DNA of 64,000 nucleotides from Kiritimatiellia bacterium (GTDB lineage: Bacteria > Verrucomicrobiota > Kiritimatiellia > RFP12 > UBA1067), in contig JAFXTB010000003.1 in the NCBI GenBank assembly GCA_017525225.1, positions 1-64,000 on the forward strand, in the 5' to 3' direction. The translations under genes were made by a program, and so were the position numbers. Below the pieces are notes generated by a model. The model saw nothing but the letters and a program-made list of their open reading frames with translations, had not been told where the DNA came from and did not search any database. This document shows positions 51,980 through 59,876 of the stretch, piece by piece; within the stretch, counting starts at the first letter, position 1; every line of letters starts with the position of its first letter.

Positions 51980-52918
51980 TTACTTCTCCTCCCAGGCGTC
52001 CACGGCCGCCGCGCCGCCCTTGTAGGCCAGGAACGGAAGCGTCATGAAGCCCTCGCCGCGCGCGTGCACGCCGTAGAGGAAGTCGTTCGTCATGAAGACG
52101 TTCGTGTCCTCGTCGCGGTCCTTGCGCGTCAGCACCGGCAGCTTGCGCTTCTGGATGCCCACGGCCTTCACGCCGTTCTTGTCGCCCAGCACGTACCACT
52201 CGTTCGCGTGGCCGCCGATGAGCGACTGGCAGACGCGCACCTTCAGCGCCTTCGCCGGCGAGACGTTCGACACCGTCGTGGTGCCGTCGCTCACCAGGTC
52301 CGCCTCGCAGATCTGCTTGGCGGTCGCCTCGAGCGACGGACCCACCAGAAGCACGTCCGGCCTCACCTCGCCCGGCTCGCCGCCGTAGAGCGTCCAGCCG
52401 CGCATCGCCGCGATCGCCGCCTCCACCGCCGCCTTCGAGAGCGCGGTCGTCACGGCGTTCGTGAAGGTGCTCTTCCCCAGCACGCGGCCCGAGCAGAAGA
52501 ACGGGTTGCCGTCCGCCCACTCATCGTTCCCGAGAAGCGCTTCGATCGCGAGCTTCTTCCACAGGTTTTCGGCGTCCGAGCCCATCATGCCGATCAGCGG
52601 CGCGTACACGCCGTACTGGTCGTCCTCGATCTCGTTGCGCGAGACCTTGATCGTGTTCTCGAAGTCGCGGTTGATCACCGTGAGCTTGCCGAGCTTCGCG
52701 CTCTCGAGCACGCGCTCGCCCACCCACTCGTGGATGCCCTTGATCTGGTTCAGCCAGCTGTGCTGCGTGGCGGAGCCGCTGCCCACGAAGGGAACCGCGA
52801 TGTCATCGGGGATGAGGTCGTTCGGAGTCACGCGTCCCTGCGCGGCCTTCTGCGCCTCGGTGAACCTCGTCTGGAACGTCTTGAAGAGCGCGTCCAGGTT
52901 CGATGCTGTGATGTTCAT
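51980..52918 (-). CDS. Major capsid protein (Mu gpT-like)
   Basis: 312 residues. NLDALFKTFQTRFTEAQKAA, IPFV-type N-arm, FENTIKVSRNEIEDDQYGVYAPLIGMMG and WYVLGDKNGVKAVGIQKRKLPVLTRKDRDEDTNVFMTNDFLYGVHARG are the usual blocks of Mu-type (gpT) major head subunits with the HK97 fold. Length matches the family. It is preceded by a copy of the 22-bp repeat carrying its ribosome site. Confidence 0.92.
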   Translation of the reverse strand: MNITASNLDALFKTFQTRFTEAQKAAQGRVTPNDLIPDDIAVPFVGSGSATQHSWLNQIKGIHEWVGERVLESAKLGKLTVINRDFENTIKVSRNEIEDDQYGVYAPLIGMMGSDAENLWKKLAIEALLGNDEWADGNPFFCSGRVLGKSTFTNAVTTALSKAAVEAAIAAMRGWTLYGGEPGEVRPDVLLVGPSLEATAKQICEADLVSDGTTTVSNVSPAKALKVRVCQSLIGGHANEWYVLGDKNGVKAVGIQKRKLPVLTRKDRDEDTNVFMTNDFLYGVHARGEGFMTLPFLAYKGGAAAVDAWEEK

Positions 52919-52931
52919 GTCTTGTCCTTTC

Positions 52932-52953
52932 CTTGCTGTTGTACGCTTGCTGT
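52932..52953. repeat. 22-bp joint repeat, copy 1 (between decoration and capsid genes)
   Basis: On the coding (minus) strand: two ACAGCAAG octamers separated by CGTACA. It runs straight into the AAGGAAAGG ribosome site of the capsid gene. Confidence 0.95.
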
Positions 52954-52963
52954 TTCCTCGCCG

Positions 52964-53398
52964 CTACCGGCCGATCACCACCACCACCGAGCCGTCGTCG
53001 CGAACGTCGGCCACCTTGCCGACGGTCTTCGTGCCGCTCGTCTTGGTGACGGTCCAGGCGTTCGTAGAGATGGAGTAGGCGGTAGCGCCGATCTCCTTCT
53101 TCGTGATGTTCCCCACCTGTTCCAGGATGTATCCACCGCGCTTCGCGATCACGGATTCACCCTGCGCCGCCGAGTGCTGGAACACGCCGCACACGGTGAG
53201 ATCGCCGGTGGCGGGCGTGGCCGAGTTCACGGCGTACGCCAGGCCGTTCGTCCACACGCCGGCGATGTTGCCGGCATATACCGCCTCGCCCGCCGTGAGC
53301 TTGGCGTAGTCGCCGCTCGCCTGCGGCGTGTCGTGCTCTCCGGCGATCGCGCCGAAGGCCATTGCCGCCATCGCGGCCATTGCAATCAGTTTTTTCAT
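52964..53398 (-). CDS. Capsid decoration-like protein (DUF2190-like) with a signal peptide
   Basis: 144 residues. The body (YAKLTAGEAVYAGNIAGVWTNGLAYAV, VCGVFQHSAAQGESVIAKRGGYIL) matches the strand order of the small head-decoration proteins encoded beside phage capsid genes. The first ~20 residues (KKLIAMAAMAAMAFGAIAGE) are a textbook Sec signal peptide, which is not expected on a protein added to the capsid in the cytoplasm. Confidence 0.65.
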   Translation of the reverse strand: MKKLIAMAAMAAMAFGAIAGEHDTPQASGDYAKLTAGEAVYAGNIAGVWTNGLAYAVNSATPATGDLTVCGVFQHSAAQGESVIAKRGGYILEQVGNITKKEIGATAYSISTNAWTVTKTSGTKTVGKVADVRDDGSVVVVIGR

Positions 53399-53410
53399 GG
53401 TTTTCCTTTC

Positions 53411-53432
53411 CTTGCTGTTGTACGCTTGCTGT
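53411..53432. repeat. 22-bp joint repeat, copy 2 (between scaffold and decoration genes)
   Basis: Two ACAGCAAG octamers separated by CGTACA on the minus strand. The first bases overlap the TGA stop of the scaffold gene and the last overlap the ribosome site of the decoration gene, so the repeat is the entire joint. Confidence 0.95.
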
Positions 53433-53920
53433 CACTTCCCGGCTTTGAAGATCTCCGGATCCACCCCGCAGTTCAGCGCGATCTTCCGGAACTCCTCGGG
53501 AACCTCGCCCGCAGGCGGATTCTCCTTCATGTTCGCGGGCGTCTTCGCGTTGAGCGGCACCGTCGCGGGCGTCTTCGCGATCGTGGCCTTGAGGTCATCG
53601 ACCGTGATCTTTCCGATGGCGTCCGCGCCGAGCGCGATCACCTTGCCCTCGCGGGCGGCCTCGGCGATGAGGTCGGCCTTCTCGTGGGCGACGGCGGCGG
53701 CGGAGAGCGCGGCCACCTTCTCCTCGATCGGCTTCACGGCCTCGGCGACCGCAGTCTTCACGGCGGCGGAGAGCGCGGCCTTGTTGTCCTCCTCGTTTTG
53801 TGCCCGCTCCTCCGCGAGCTGAGCCACCGCCTTGGCGGCGGCCTTGCAGGCAGTGAGGATTTCCTCCTCGCTTGCATCTTCGCCCAGCCCTAAGGCTTGG
53901 GCTATTTCCTTTAGATCCAT
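53432..53920 (-). CDS. Scaffold-like protein
   Basis: 162 residues, Ala/Glu/Lys-rich and helical (AACKAAAKAVAQLAEERAQNEED, VAALSAAAVAHEKADLIAEA), ending with a compact domain (PAGEVPEEFRKIALNCGVDPEIFKAGK). Located between the Mu gpI-like protease and the capsid genes, the position of Mu gpZ/scaffold. GGAAAGG precedes ATG 53920. Confidence 0.7.
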   Translation of the reverse strand: MDLKEIAQALGLGEDASEEEILTACKAAAKAVAQLAEERAQNEEDNKAALSAAVKTAVAEAVKPIEEKVAALSAAAVAHEKADLIAEAAREGKVIALGADAIGKITVDDLKATIAKTPATVPLNAKTPANMKENPPAGEVPEEFRKIALNCGVDPEIFKAGK

Positions 53921-53999
53921 AATGGACCTTTCCTTTCTGCCCATACGGGCGTTGTTTTTGTTGGTGTCTGTACTTTCGCCAGACGTTGGAAGTCCGGTA

Positions 54000-54875
54000 T
54001 CATTCGTAAGAATGGGTTTTGCGGTTATACGATAACCCTGCAAAAATGGCAGCGCGGTGTTGTGCCCGCACGCTTTGATATTCGTTGAGGCGATTCCAAT
54101 GGTCTGACCGCTGGGCACGGAGCCTCCCACGGAACATTTTCAACCCCTCGTTGATTTCCCGCGCTCTTGCCGGACGTTCGAGCCGACCGATGCGAGAATA
54201 AGTCTGCGCAGCTTCCTCTGCGATAGTGTGCCTGTCCTTTTCTGCCTTGAATCCGCCGTCTGGACGATCATTGTCGTTTCCGCCGCCGCCACCACCGCTG
54301 GTTGAAAACTTGCCGTCATTGGCTCGCGGATGATCCGCTTCGTTCCACGTACCCAGTGCGATGCTCTTCAAAAATCCGCCCAGCGCGCCACTCAGCGGCG
54401 CCTCCACGAAATCCATGCCGTCCACCGCGCCGGCGCGGCACAGCGCCACGCTCGCCACGGCCACGAGGTTTCCTTCCTTGTCGGTCACGGCCCCGGCCGA
54501 GACGTCGGCGTAGTTCGCCGCCATCTTCTCGCCGTCCGGAGTCCAGCTCGACATCGTGATGTACACGCCGTCGCCCTCGACGGCCTCGATCGTGCCGAAT
54601 CCCGCGACGGGACGCGGCTCCTTCGACTCCTTGTACGCCGCCGTGCCGGGGAAGGTGTTGTGCTCGAAGTCGAGCGCCACCTTGCGGTAGGGATAGGTCT
54701 CGGCGGCGAGGCACCTCACGAAGAGCTCGCCCACGTTCACGCGCTTGCCGTGGCTGTTCGGGTTGTCGCCCCAGTTCAGCACCTTGATCCGGCGCGGCAG
54801 CTTCGCCGCGTCAGCCGATAGGCTCACGGTGACGCCGGTGGTGCGCAGCAGTATGACTTTCGCTGGTTTGTCCAT
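54000..54875 (-). CDS. Mu gpI-like prohead protease with an extra C-terminal domain
   Basis: 291 residues. Residues ~1-200 (KVALDFEHNTFPG with the catalytic-type His, ADVSAGAVTDKEGNLVAVASVALC with the Ser region, VEAPLSGALGGFLKS) match Mu I-type phage proteases. A glycine-rich linker (FSTSGGGGGGN) then joins a ~75-residue basic helical tail (IGRLERPARAREINEGLKMFRGRLRAQRSDHW) not usual in the family. ATG 54875 lies 10 nt after GATAAT, just downstream of a terminator. Confidence 0.8.
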   Translation of the reverse strand: MDKPAKVILLRTTGVTVSLSADAAKLPRRIKVLNWGDNPNSHGKRVNVGELFVRCLAAETYPYRKVALDFEHNTFPGTAAYKESKEPRPVAGFGTIEAVEGDGVYITMSSWTPDGEKMAANYADVSAGAVTDKEGNLVAVASVALCRAGAVDGMDFVEAPLSGALGGFLKSIALGTWNEADHPRANDGKFSTSGGGGGGNDNDRPDGGFKAEKDRHTIAEEAAQTYSRIGRLERPARAREINEGLKMFRGRLRAQRSDHWNRLNEYQSVRAQHRAAIFAGLSYNRKTHSYE

Positions 54876-54885
54876 GACGCCGCGA

Positions 54886-54891
54886 ATTATC
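54886..54891 (-). promoter_or_regulatory. -10-like box before the protease gene
   Basis: GATAAT on the minus strand between the terminator and ATG 54875. It would restart transcription of the head and tail genes. No clear -35. Confidence 0.35.
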
Positions 54892-54895
54892 GCAT

Positions 54896-54926
54896 AAAAA
54901 AGCCGCGCGGGCATTCGCCCGTGCGG
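54896..54926 (-). terminator. Intrinsic terminator between gpG and gpI genes
   Basis: On the minus strand CCGCACGGGC and GCCCGCGCGG form a near-perfect stem with a GAAT loop, followed by six T. It would separate the gpF-gpG transcript from the capsid transcript. Confidence 0.8.
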
Positions 54927-54961
54927 ATTGTGCGGCGATGAAACGGCCTGCCAGTGAAGAT

Positions 54962-54980
54962 GGCCGAGCTGCGCTCGGCC
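54962..54980. repeat. Palindromic element after gpG stop
   Basis: GGCCGAGC and GCTCGGCC with a 3-nt loop, starting at the TAG of gpG. Same family as the elements at 58208 and 58870. Confidence 0.75.
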
Positions 54981-55429
54981 TATCCCTCGCCCAGCTTCCC
55001 CAGCTCCTCTGTGTATATTCTCTCGACAGTGCGCGCAACCTTGCTGGCCATCGCCGGCACGAGCTGCCCGTGCCTGTCGATCGGGAAGAACGGACGCGCC
55101 GGCATGTTCTTCGTGCCGTGCTGGTGGAAGGGTGCGTATTTCGTCGGTGTGCCGATCGCCACGGTGTCGGCTCCGCGCAGTTCCCACCTGATCGACTGCC
55201 GCATGTTTCCGCTCCGGATCAGCAGCGGATGTCCGTCGTCGCGCTTCGACGGCTTGCGCGGCGCCCACGGCGAAGGCCGCAGCGACGGCGAGCGGAAGGC
55301 CTGCGTCGCCCGCGACGCCACAGCCTGCCCGATGGCTTCCAGCGCGCGTTTCTTCGCCGCCGCGAGCCGCACCGGGAAGTCCGCCATCATTCGGTCAAAC
55401 TTCGACGTGTCAACCGTAATCGTGATCAT
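54980..55429 (-). CDS. Mu gpG-like virion morphogenesis protein
   Basis: 149 residues. ITITVDTSKFDRMMADFPVRL, PLLIRSGNMRQSIRW and YAPFHQHGTKNMPARPFFPI are the signature of the phage virion morphogenesis (gpG) family, a neck/tail-completion protein. ATG 55429 overlaps the preceding small gene's stop (ATGA). Confidence 0.87.
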   Translation of the reverse strand: MITITVDTSKFDRMMADFPVRLAAAKKRALEAIGQAVASRATQAFRSPSLRPSPWAPRKPSKRDDGHPLLIRSGNMRQSIRWELRGADTVAIGTPTKYAPFHQHGTKNMPARPFFPIDRHGQLVPAMASKVARTVERIYTEELGKLGEG

Positions 55430-55617
55430 GGCTCCACGCCCTCCGGAATAGGCGGCATCTCCCACGGGCCGGGATCCTTGCCGTTCTCGCAATAGACGTA
55501 ATTGAAAAGGGCGTCATGGCGGTCGCGCACCGCCTCGTGCCAGGGATCGTCCGCCCGCCAGTTCTTGACGATGTCGTAATGGCTCTGGAACTCTTCAAAT
55601 GCTTCGTCCTTCGTCAT
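55426..55617 (-). CDS. Small acidic protein between gpF and gpG
   Basis: 63 residues (TKDEAFEEFQSHYDIVKNW, then MPPIPEGVEP). Overlaps both neighbours by 4 nt (ATGA junctions), which supports expression. No family recognised. Confidence 0.65.
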   Translation of the reverse strand: MTKDEAFEEFQSHYDIVKNWRADDPWHEAVRDRHDALFNYVYCENGKDPGPWEMPPIPEGVEP

Positions 55618-56804
55618 GGCAGCTCCTCCATCTTGATGTATCCGTCTGTGACAAGTCGGCGCAGAAATTCATTATAGTCATTGATGTCGATTGTTCCGGC
55701 GTTGTTGTCGGCATCGAAAGCCTGGATGCGCTTCGCGACCTCCGGAGTCGGCGTCTTGAGCCACTGCCACCGGCGCAGCTGCTTGCCGGCAGCGATGTAG
55801 TCCACCTTGCTGCCGATGTTGTGTCCGAAGAGCAGGTCCGCCGGAGAAGGGGTGTTGTCGCCCTTCGGATGCGTGTGCAGCGTGCACACGGTCGTGTCTT
55901 CCGGCACTTCGATCTTCACGCCGCGTTCGTCGCCGGTGGCCTCCGCGATTTTCTTGCCGGTTATGTAGTCCCGTACCACGGCCCGTTCCCTGCCATCGGT
56001 ATCAGTGCGGCTCCCTTCAGCCCGCGCCGTCTTCTGCATCTTCTGGTCGAGCATCAGTTCCCACATCGTCGCCGGCTTGCGCCCGGCCGCCTGCACCGTC
56101 GCCGAACGGCACATGTTGGCGAAGAGCCTCATGTCCGGCTCGTCGCGGCTCGCGTTGAGCGCGTCGATGTCGATCGAGGCGTCCGTCGGATCGAACATGA
56201 ACGTCCCGCTTCGCTGCGGCGTGGGCATTTCGGCGCGGGTCGAGATTCCGATCTCCTGCGCGTCCTCCTCGTCGAGCGCCACCACGATGCACCTGCAGCC
56301 CCAGTCCCATGGCGGATAGTGCGTATTCCACCACGGATCGTCGGCGCGAAGCACCTTGCCGTCCAGCGCGGCGTGCCCCGCGCGCACCCGGCTGTCGCCC
56401 ACAGTCTCGTACTTCCAGTAGGGGAAGTCCCGCGCAGTCTCCATCTGCTGCTGGTGCCGCGCCACCGCATACGCCTGGAAACCGTGCGTCCTCAGTAGAA
56501 ACTCCGCGCGCGCCCTGCTTGCTGTCGTACGCTTGCTGTCGTCGTCGCCGCCCACATACGGCGATATCTCCGAGGCGATCTCCCTCTTCGCCTCGTCCCA
56601 GCTCGCGCCCTCCGGCAGCTTCGCCACCGCGTCGCGGATGCGCCTCAAGGCGTCCATCTGCTCGATGCCCGCCACGGCGAACGCCCGCTGCTTCAGCTGC
56701 GCGGGAAGGTTGCCGAAGTTCGTCGGATCCGCGACGGCCTTGCCGCGGATGTAGTCCGCCGCCGCCTCGTTCGGAAAGGTCTCTATTGTAAGTGTCGCTG
56801 TCAT
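55614..56804 (-). CDS. Mu gpF-like minor head protein fused to a JAMM-type metalloprotease domain
   Basis: 396 residues. Residues ~100-190 with RVRAGHAALDGKVLRADDPWW and PPWDWGCRCIVVAL are the gpF/head-morphogenesis core. After ~270 comes a second domain with VCTLHTHPKGDNTPSPADLLFG, which fits the JAMM zinc motif HxHPx6SxxD; an upstream Glu is also present. Mu gpF itself lacks this. Near residue 90 the 22-bp repeat is translated as DSKRTTA. GGAGCCAAGA precedes ATG 56804. Confidence 0.82.
   Translation of the reverse strand: MTATLTIETFPNEAAADYIRGKAVADPTNFGNLPAQLKQRAFAVAGIEQMDALRRIRDAVAKLPEGASWDEAKREIASEISPYVGGDDDSKRTTASRARAEFLLRTHGFQAYAVARHQQQMETARDFPYWKYETVGDSRVRAGHAALDGKVLRADDPWWNTHYPPWDWGCRCIVVALDEEDAQEIGISTRAEMPTPQRSGTFMFDPTDASIDIDALNASRDEPDMRLFANMCRSATVQAAGRKPATMWELMLDQKMQKTARAEGSRTDTDGRERAVVRDYITGKKIAEATGDERGVKIEVPEDTTVCTLHTHPKGDNTPSPADLLFGHNIGSKVDYIAAGKQLRRWQWLKTPTPEVAKRIQAFDADNNAGTIDINDYNEFLRRLVTDGYIKMEELP
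56518..56539. repeat. 22-bp joint repeat, copy 3 (in frame inside gpF gene)
   Basis: Two ACAGCAAG octamers separated by CGTACG, translated in frame as DSKRTTA between the N-terminal helical part and the core of gpF. Confidence 0.95.
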
Positions 56805-56829
56805 TCTTGGCTCCTATTATAGCATAAAA

Positions 56830-57372
56830 TCACACATACCGCTTCCACCCTCCGAGCCCGTTGGCCTTCAGGTACGTCTCGCGGTCTTCGCCGCCCTCGT
56901 CCCACCTGTCCGGATCGTCCATGCAGTCCGCGAGGTGGCGGTACCAGCTGTCGAGGTCCAGCAGGATCGTGTTCGGCGCAACCCGCACCACATCGATGAA
57001 ACCGGCGCGCCCGAGGCGGAGGATCGTATCATAGCGGCAGCGCTCGTTGCCATCCTCGCCCGTTCTCGCCGGAAAGCCGAGAAGGGTGGCGGTCCTGGAA
57101 TCGAGCCGCACGTACCGCCCGGCCACTGGCACCGGCGCGTACGTGCCGTCCGGCTGCTTGGACCACCGGCACATCACGTATTCGTCGGGTGGCGTCGCCG
57201 CGTCCTTCGGCACCCAGGCGTGCCGTCCCGGTGCCACGCGCACCATGTTCGGCTCCGGCGCCACGTCCAGCGGCGGCGGAATGCGTCCGTCTCGGGGCGC
57301 GGGGCCGTCGTGCCCCGCGTACCCCGCGCTTTCGCCCCCGAAAAGGTCCATCTGCACCCTGTTTTCCGCCAT
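56830..57372 (-). CDS. Phage protein of unknown function in the portal/terminase position
   Basis: 180 residues (VQMDLFGGESAGYAG, GRHAWVPKDAATPPDEYVMCRW, NTILLDLDSWYRHLADCMDD). No ATPase or portal motif. It occupies the place where Mu-like phages have terminase and portal genes, which are missing. Start at ATG 57372. Confidence 0.55.
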   Translation of the reverse strand: MAENRVQMDLFGGESAGYAGHDGPAPRDGRIPPPLDVAPEPNMVRVAPGRHAWVPKDAATPPDEYVMCRWSKQPDGTYAPVPVAGRYVRLDSRTATLLGFPARTGEDGNERCRYDTILRLGRAGFIDVVRVAPNTILLDLDSWYRHLADCMDDPDRWDEGGEDRETYLKANGLGGWKRYV

Positions 57373-57400
57373 AGCCGCACGCCTCCAGCCGTGGAATCGC

Positions 57401-58027
57401 CTACAAGCCGCGGGAAAACGCGGGAAAACGCTTGGAAGCGCCGGGGAGCGGCAAGTGTACCCCCGCCGCCCCGCGCGCTCCTAGGGCCGTTTTTGAGCGT
57501 CTCGGGGTGGCGGGCGTCTCAGCCCGCTTCCTTGCCCGCTTCCTCAGCGTGAAAATGACCGCCCACACCTGCCGCGCCGTGGCGGCGAATCGGTTGGTCT
57601 TGTGAATCTTCGCGAAGAGCGCGTCGGCATACCGCCGCGCCCCCTCGCGTCCCCCGAAGGCATCCGCCGTTTCTCCCTCCACGAGTCCCAGCGACCACAG
57701 CGCCCGCGCCTGTTCGTCGTCGCTCCTCATGGTATCGGGGCGGCGGGCTTCAGCCCGCCTGTCCCCCGCCAGCTCCTGGAAGTAGCCGATCACCGCCGCG
57801 TAGTCGCGCTGCGTCACCGCCCGGAACGAATCCGGCGCGGATGGCCCCACCACATCGTGCAGGGTCGCCCGCCGCCAGGCGTCGAAGCCAACCCCGTCGT
57901 CCACGAGGCCGGCCTTCGCCTGTTCCATGTATGCGCGGCGCGCGGCGAGGATCATGGCCTTCACCTGGTGCGGCTTCACCACTGCCCCGCCCTGCGCGCG
58001 CACGGCCTTGTCGATGGCGTCCGCCAT
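57401..58027 (-). CDS. GemA/Mu gp16-like protein with two in-frame palindromic elements
   Basis: 208 residues. HQVKAMILAARRAYMEQAKAGLVDDGVGFDAWRRATLHDVVG is the gp16/GemA (DUF1018) start, and ALFAKIHKTNRFAATARQVWAVIFTLRKRA a later helical block. GemA in Mu affects host gyrase expression. Palindromes at 57742-57759 and 57510-57527 are translated as RRAEARRP and RAETPATP. ATG 58027 overlaps the previous stop (TGATG). Confidence 0.78.
   Translation of the reverse strand: MADAIDKAVRAQGGAVVKPHQVKAMILAARRAYMEQAKAGLVDDGVGFDAWRRATLHDVVGPSAPDSFRAVTQRDYAAVIGYFQELAGDRRAEARRPDTMRSDDEQARALWSLGLVEGETADAFGGREGARRYADALFAKIHKTNRFAATARQVWAVIFTLRKRARKRAETPATPRRSKTALGARGAAGVHLPLPGASKRFPAFSRGL
57510..57527. repeat. 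Palindromic element in the gemA gene
   Basis: GCGGGC and GCCCGC around TGAGAC on the coding strand; same family as the element at 57742. Confidence 0.65.
57742..57759. repeat. Palindromic element in the gemA gene
   Basis: GGCGGGC and GCCCGCC with a TGAA loop on the coding strand, read in frame. Confidence 0.75.
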
Positions 58028-58179
58028 CACTTGGCCTCCTTCTTGGCTTTGGGCTTGTCGTCGCCTTTCGGCTTGCCGCCCTTCGGCTTGTCGGCCTTCG
58101 GCTTCTCGGGCTTCGGCGCACTTGCTGTCGTACGCTTGCTGTCCGCCGCCTTCTTTGGCTTTGTCCATTTAACCGGCAT
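58027..58179 (-). CDS. 50-residue lysine-rich protein containing the repeat-derived peptide
   Basis: Starts MPVKWTKPKKAADSKRTTAS and continues as Lys/Pro/Gly repeats (KPKGGKPKGDDKPKAKKEAK). Very basic, likely nucleic-acid-binding. The DSKRTTA segment is the translated 22-bp repeat. Stop overlaps the gemA start (TGATG), and it begins 2 nt before the DUF3164 stop region. Confidence 0.6.
   Translation of the reverse strand: MPVKWTKPKKAADSKRTTASAPKPEKPKADKPKGGKPKGDDKPKAKKEAK
58121..58142. repeat. 22-bp joint repeat, copy 4 (in frame in the 50-residue gene)
   Basis: Octamers ACAGCAAG separated by CGTACG, translated DSKRTTA. Confidence 0.95.
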
Positions 58180-58180
58180 C

Positions 58181-58837
58181 TCAATCACCTCCTTCCCCTG
58201 TCCTGATGGCCGGGCTCTGCCCGGCCTCCTCCGGCCAGCAATCCGCGATGTCCAGCCGCACCGGGCGGAACTCCGCCTGCGTGCTCGCGCGCCGCTCGCA
58301 CACGAGATACCGCTTTCCCTTCTGCGGCTTGATCGAATCCTGGAGGATCCTCTTCGCCTCGCGCCAGTCGGCGTTGTCGATCTCCATCCGGAGCAGCGAC
58401 ATGATCTTCCCCGTCGAGAGGAAGCCCTGCGCGTTCGCCTTGAACGCCTCCGCCACGATGAGCCGCAGCGCCTGCGCGTCGTTGCCGCCCACCTTCGCCA
58501 GCACCTTCTCCACGTAGCCGAGCATGAGTTCGCGCGCCTTCACCACGCGCTCGTCGAGGAAGATGTTGTACTGCTGCCGGATGCTCACCTGGATGAGTCC
58601 GTCGAAGCTGCGCGCCGAGAAGTTTCCCTTCGCGCCAAGCTTCTCCTTCGTGTCCGCGAGCGCCTCCAGCTCGGCGATGGTCTCGGCGACCACGCCCTCC
58701 AGCAGCTCCCGCGCGCGGAGGAACCGGGCCAGCACCTTGCGCACGGCCTTGTCCTTCGCCTTGTCGTACTTGCTCACGTACTTGAGCGGGATGTCGTTCC
58801 CGTTCGAGTCGCGCATCGTCGTTATCGTCTTTGCCAT
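58181..58837 (-). CDS. DUF3164 phage protein
   Basis: 218 residues. TMRDSNGNDIPLKYVSKYDKAKDK, GLIQVSIRQQYNIFLDERV and ALRLIVAEAF...GFLSTGKIMSLLRMEI...DWREAKRIL are typical DUF3164 blocks, a Mu-like early gene of unknown function downstream of MuB. The last 17 residues (AGQSPAIRTGEGGD) come from a palindromic element that has replaced the original stop. Confidence 0.85.
   Translation of the reverse strand: MAKTITTMRDSNGNDIPLKYVSKYDKAKDKAVRKVLARFLRARELLEGVVAETIAELEALADTKEKLGAKGNFSARSFDGLIQVSIRQQYNIFLDERVVKARELMLGYVEKVLAKVGGNDAQALRLIVAEAFKANAQGFLSTGKIMSLLRMEIDNADWREAKRILQDSIKPQKGKRYLVCERRASTQAEFRPVRLDIADCWPEEAGQSPAIRTGEGGD
58208..58226. repeat. Palindromic element at the DUF3164 3' end, translated
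   Basis: GGCCGGGC and GCCCGGCC with a short loop, followed by ATCAGGACA on the coding strand. Gives the peptide SPAIRT at the C terminus. Confidence 0.85.
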
Positions 58838-58869
58838 TTCCTGTCTTTCCTTTCCTTGAATGTCCTGAT

Positions 58870-58887
58870 GGCCGGGCTCGCCCGGCC
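58870..58887. repeat. Palindromic element between muB and DUF3164 genes
   Basis: GGCCGGGC and GCCCGGCC immediately after the muB TAG, with the same ATCAGGACA flank as at 58208. Confidence 0.85.
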
Positions 58888-59837
58888 TACCTTCTCCCCG
58901 TCACCGCCGTCACCGCGCGAGAGACCGCGTCGGCCTCGAGCGAGGCGAGCTCGCGCGCCACGTCGCGCACGAAGGCGTAGTTGCCCGCGAGGAGCGCGTT
59001 GGGGCGGATGATCTTCGCCGCCACCTTCAGCTCCGCCGGCTGGGCGTCCTTGAACCGCTTCGAGAGGTACGTGCGGATGTCCGCCTCGTCGAGCGTGAGC
59101 TTCACGCGCTCCGAGAGGCGGTTCGTCGCGATCTGCTTCGCCTCCTGGTAGGCGTGCGCCTGCAGTTTGTTCCACAGGGTCGGGATCGCCACCAGGATGA
59201 ACTCCCCCGGCGTCGTGTTCACCAGCGTCTTCACCGTGTTGAGGCAGTGCGGCCCGAGGTGGTGCGCCTCGTCGATCACGAGGCACCGCCGCGAGATCGC
59301 AAGCCGCGCCTGCACCTCCTCCAGCCTCTGCACCCGCCCCGCCGGCAGCTCCGTTACGCCGAGCGCCCTCAGGATCGCGCCGAGGAACGCGTTGGGCGAG
59401 TCCGCCCACACGTCGCTCGCCTCCACGTAGCTGATGCGGCCCGTGCCGTACTTCCCGCGCAGGAGGCCCACGGCGGTGGTCTTCCCCGCGCCGCTTTCGC
59501 CCTGCACGATCAGGACGCGGTTCGTGCCCGTGGCCTTCACCACGCCCAGGAACGCCCTGCGTATCTTCACCACGGTGCCGAGGTCGTCGTAGATCTGCTC
59601 CTCGCCGCCCTGGTTCGCCAGCTCCTCCATCGTGGCGTACACCGCCCGGTACTTCGTGAGCTGGTTTTCGGCGTTGTAGCCCTCGAGGTTCCCCGCCGAG
59701 ATGTCGCGGAAGCTCTTCTCGCTTCCGAGGTCGGTGAAGTTGCGCACGAGCTGCGCGCGGCTCATGCCGTGCGACTCGCCCCACGCCGCGATCTTCGCGG
59801 CGGTCTCCACCAGTTCGTTTTCCACTTGGTTTCTCAT
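58887..59837 (-). CDS. MuB-like AAA ATPase (target DNA activator)
   Basis: 316 residues. An N-terminal helix-turn-helix (SHGMSRAQLVRNFTDLGSEKSFRDIS) precedes the AAA domain: Walker A GESGAGKTT near residue 115, Walker B CLVIDEAHHLG near 190, then LVAIPTLWNKL. MuB binds target DNA and stimulates the transposase. AAGGAGCATCA precedes ATG 59837. Directly follows muA in the operon after one microprotein gene. Confidence 0.9.
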   Translation of the reverse strand: MRNQVENELVETAAKIAAWGESHGMSRAQLVRNFTDLGSEKSFRDISAGNLEGYNAENQLTKYRAVYATMEELANQGGEEQIYDDLGTVVKIRRAFLGVVKATGTNRVLIVQGESGAGKTTAVGLLRGKYGTGRISYVEASDVWADSPNAFLGAILRALGVTELPAGRVQRLEEVQARLAISRRCLVIDEAHHLGPHCLNTVKTLVNTTPGEFILVAIPTLWNKLQAHAYQEAKQIATNRLSERVKLTLDEADIRTYLSKRFKDAQPAELKVAAKIIRPNALLAGNYAFVRDVARELASLEADAVSRAVTAVTGRR

Positions 59838-59854
59838 TGATGCTCCTTCTTATC

Positions 59855-59876
59855 CTTGCTGTTGTACGCTTGCTGT
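59855..59876. repeat. 22-bp joint repeat, copy 5 (between microprotein and muB genes)
   Basis: Octamers ACAGCAAG separated by CGTACA on the minus strand; begins within the TGA of the microprotein gene and ends at the muB ribosome site. Confidence 0.95.
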
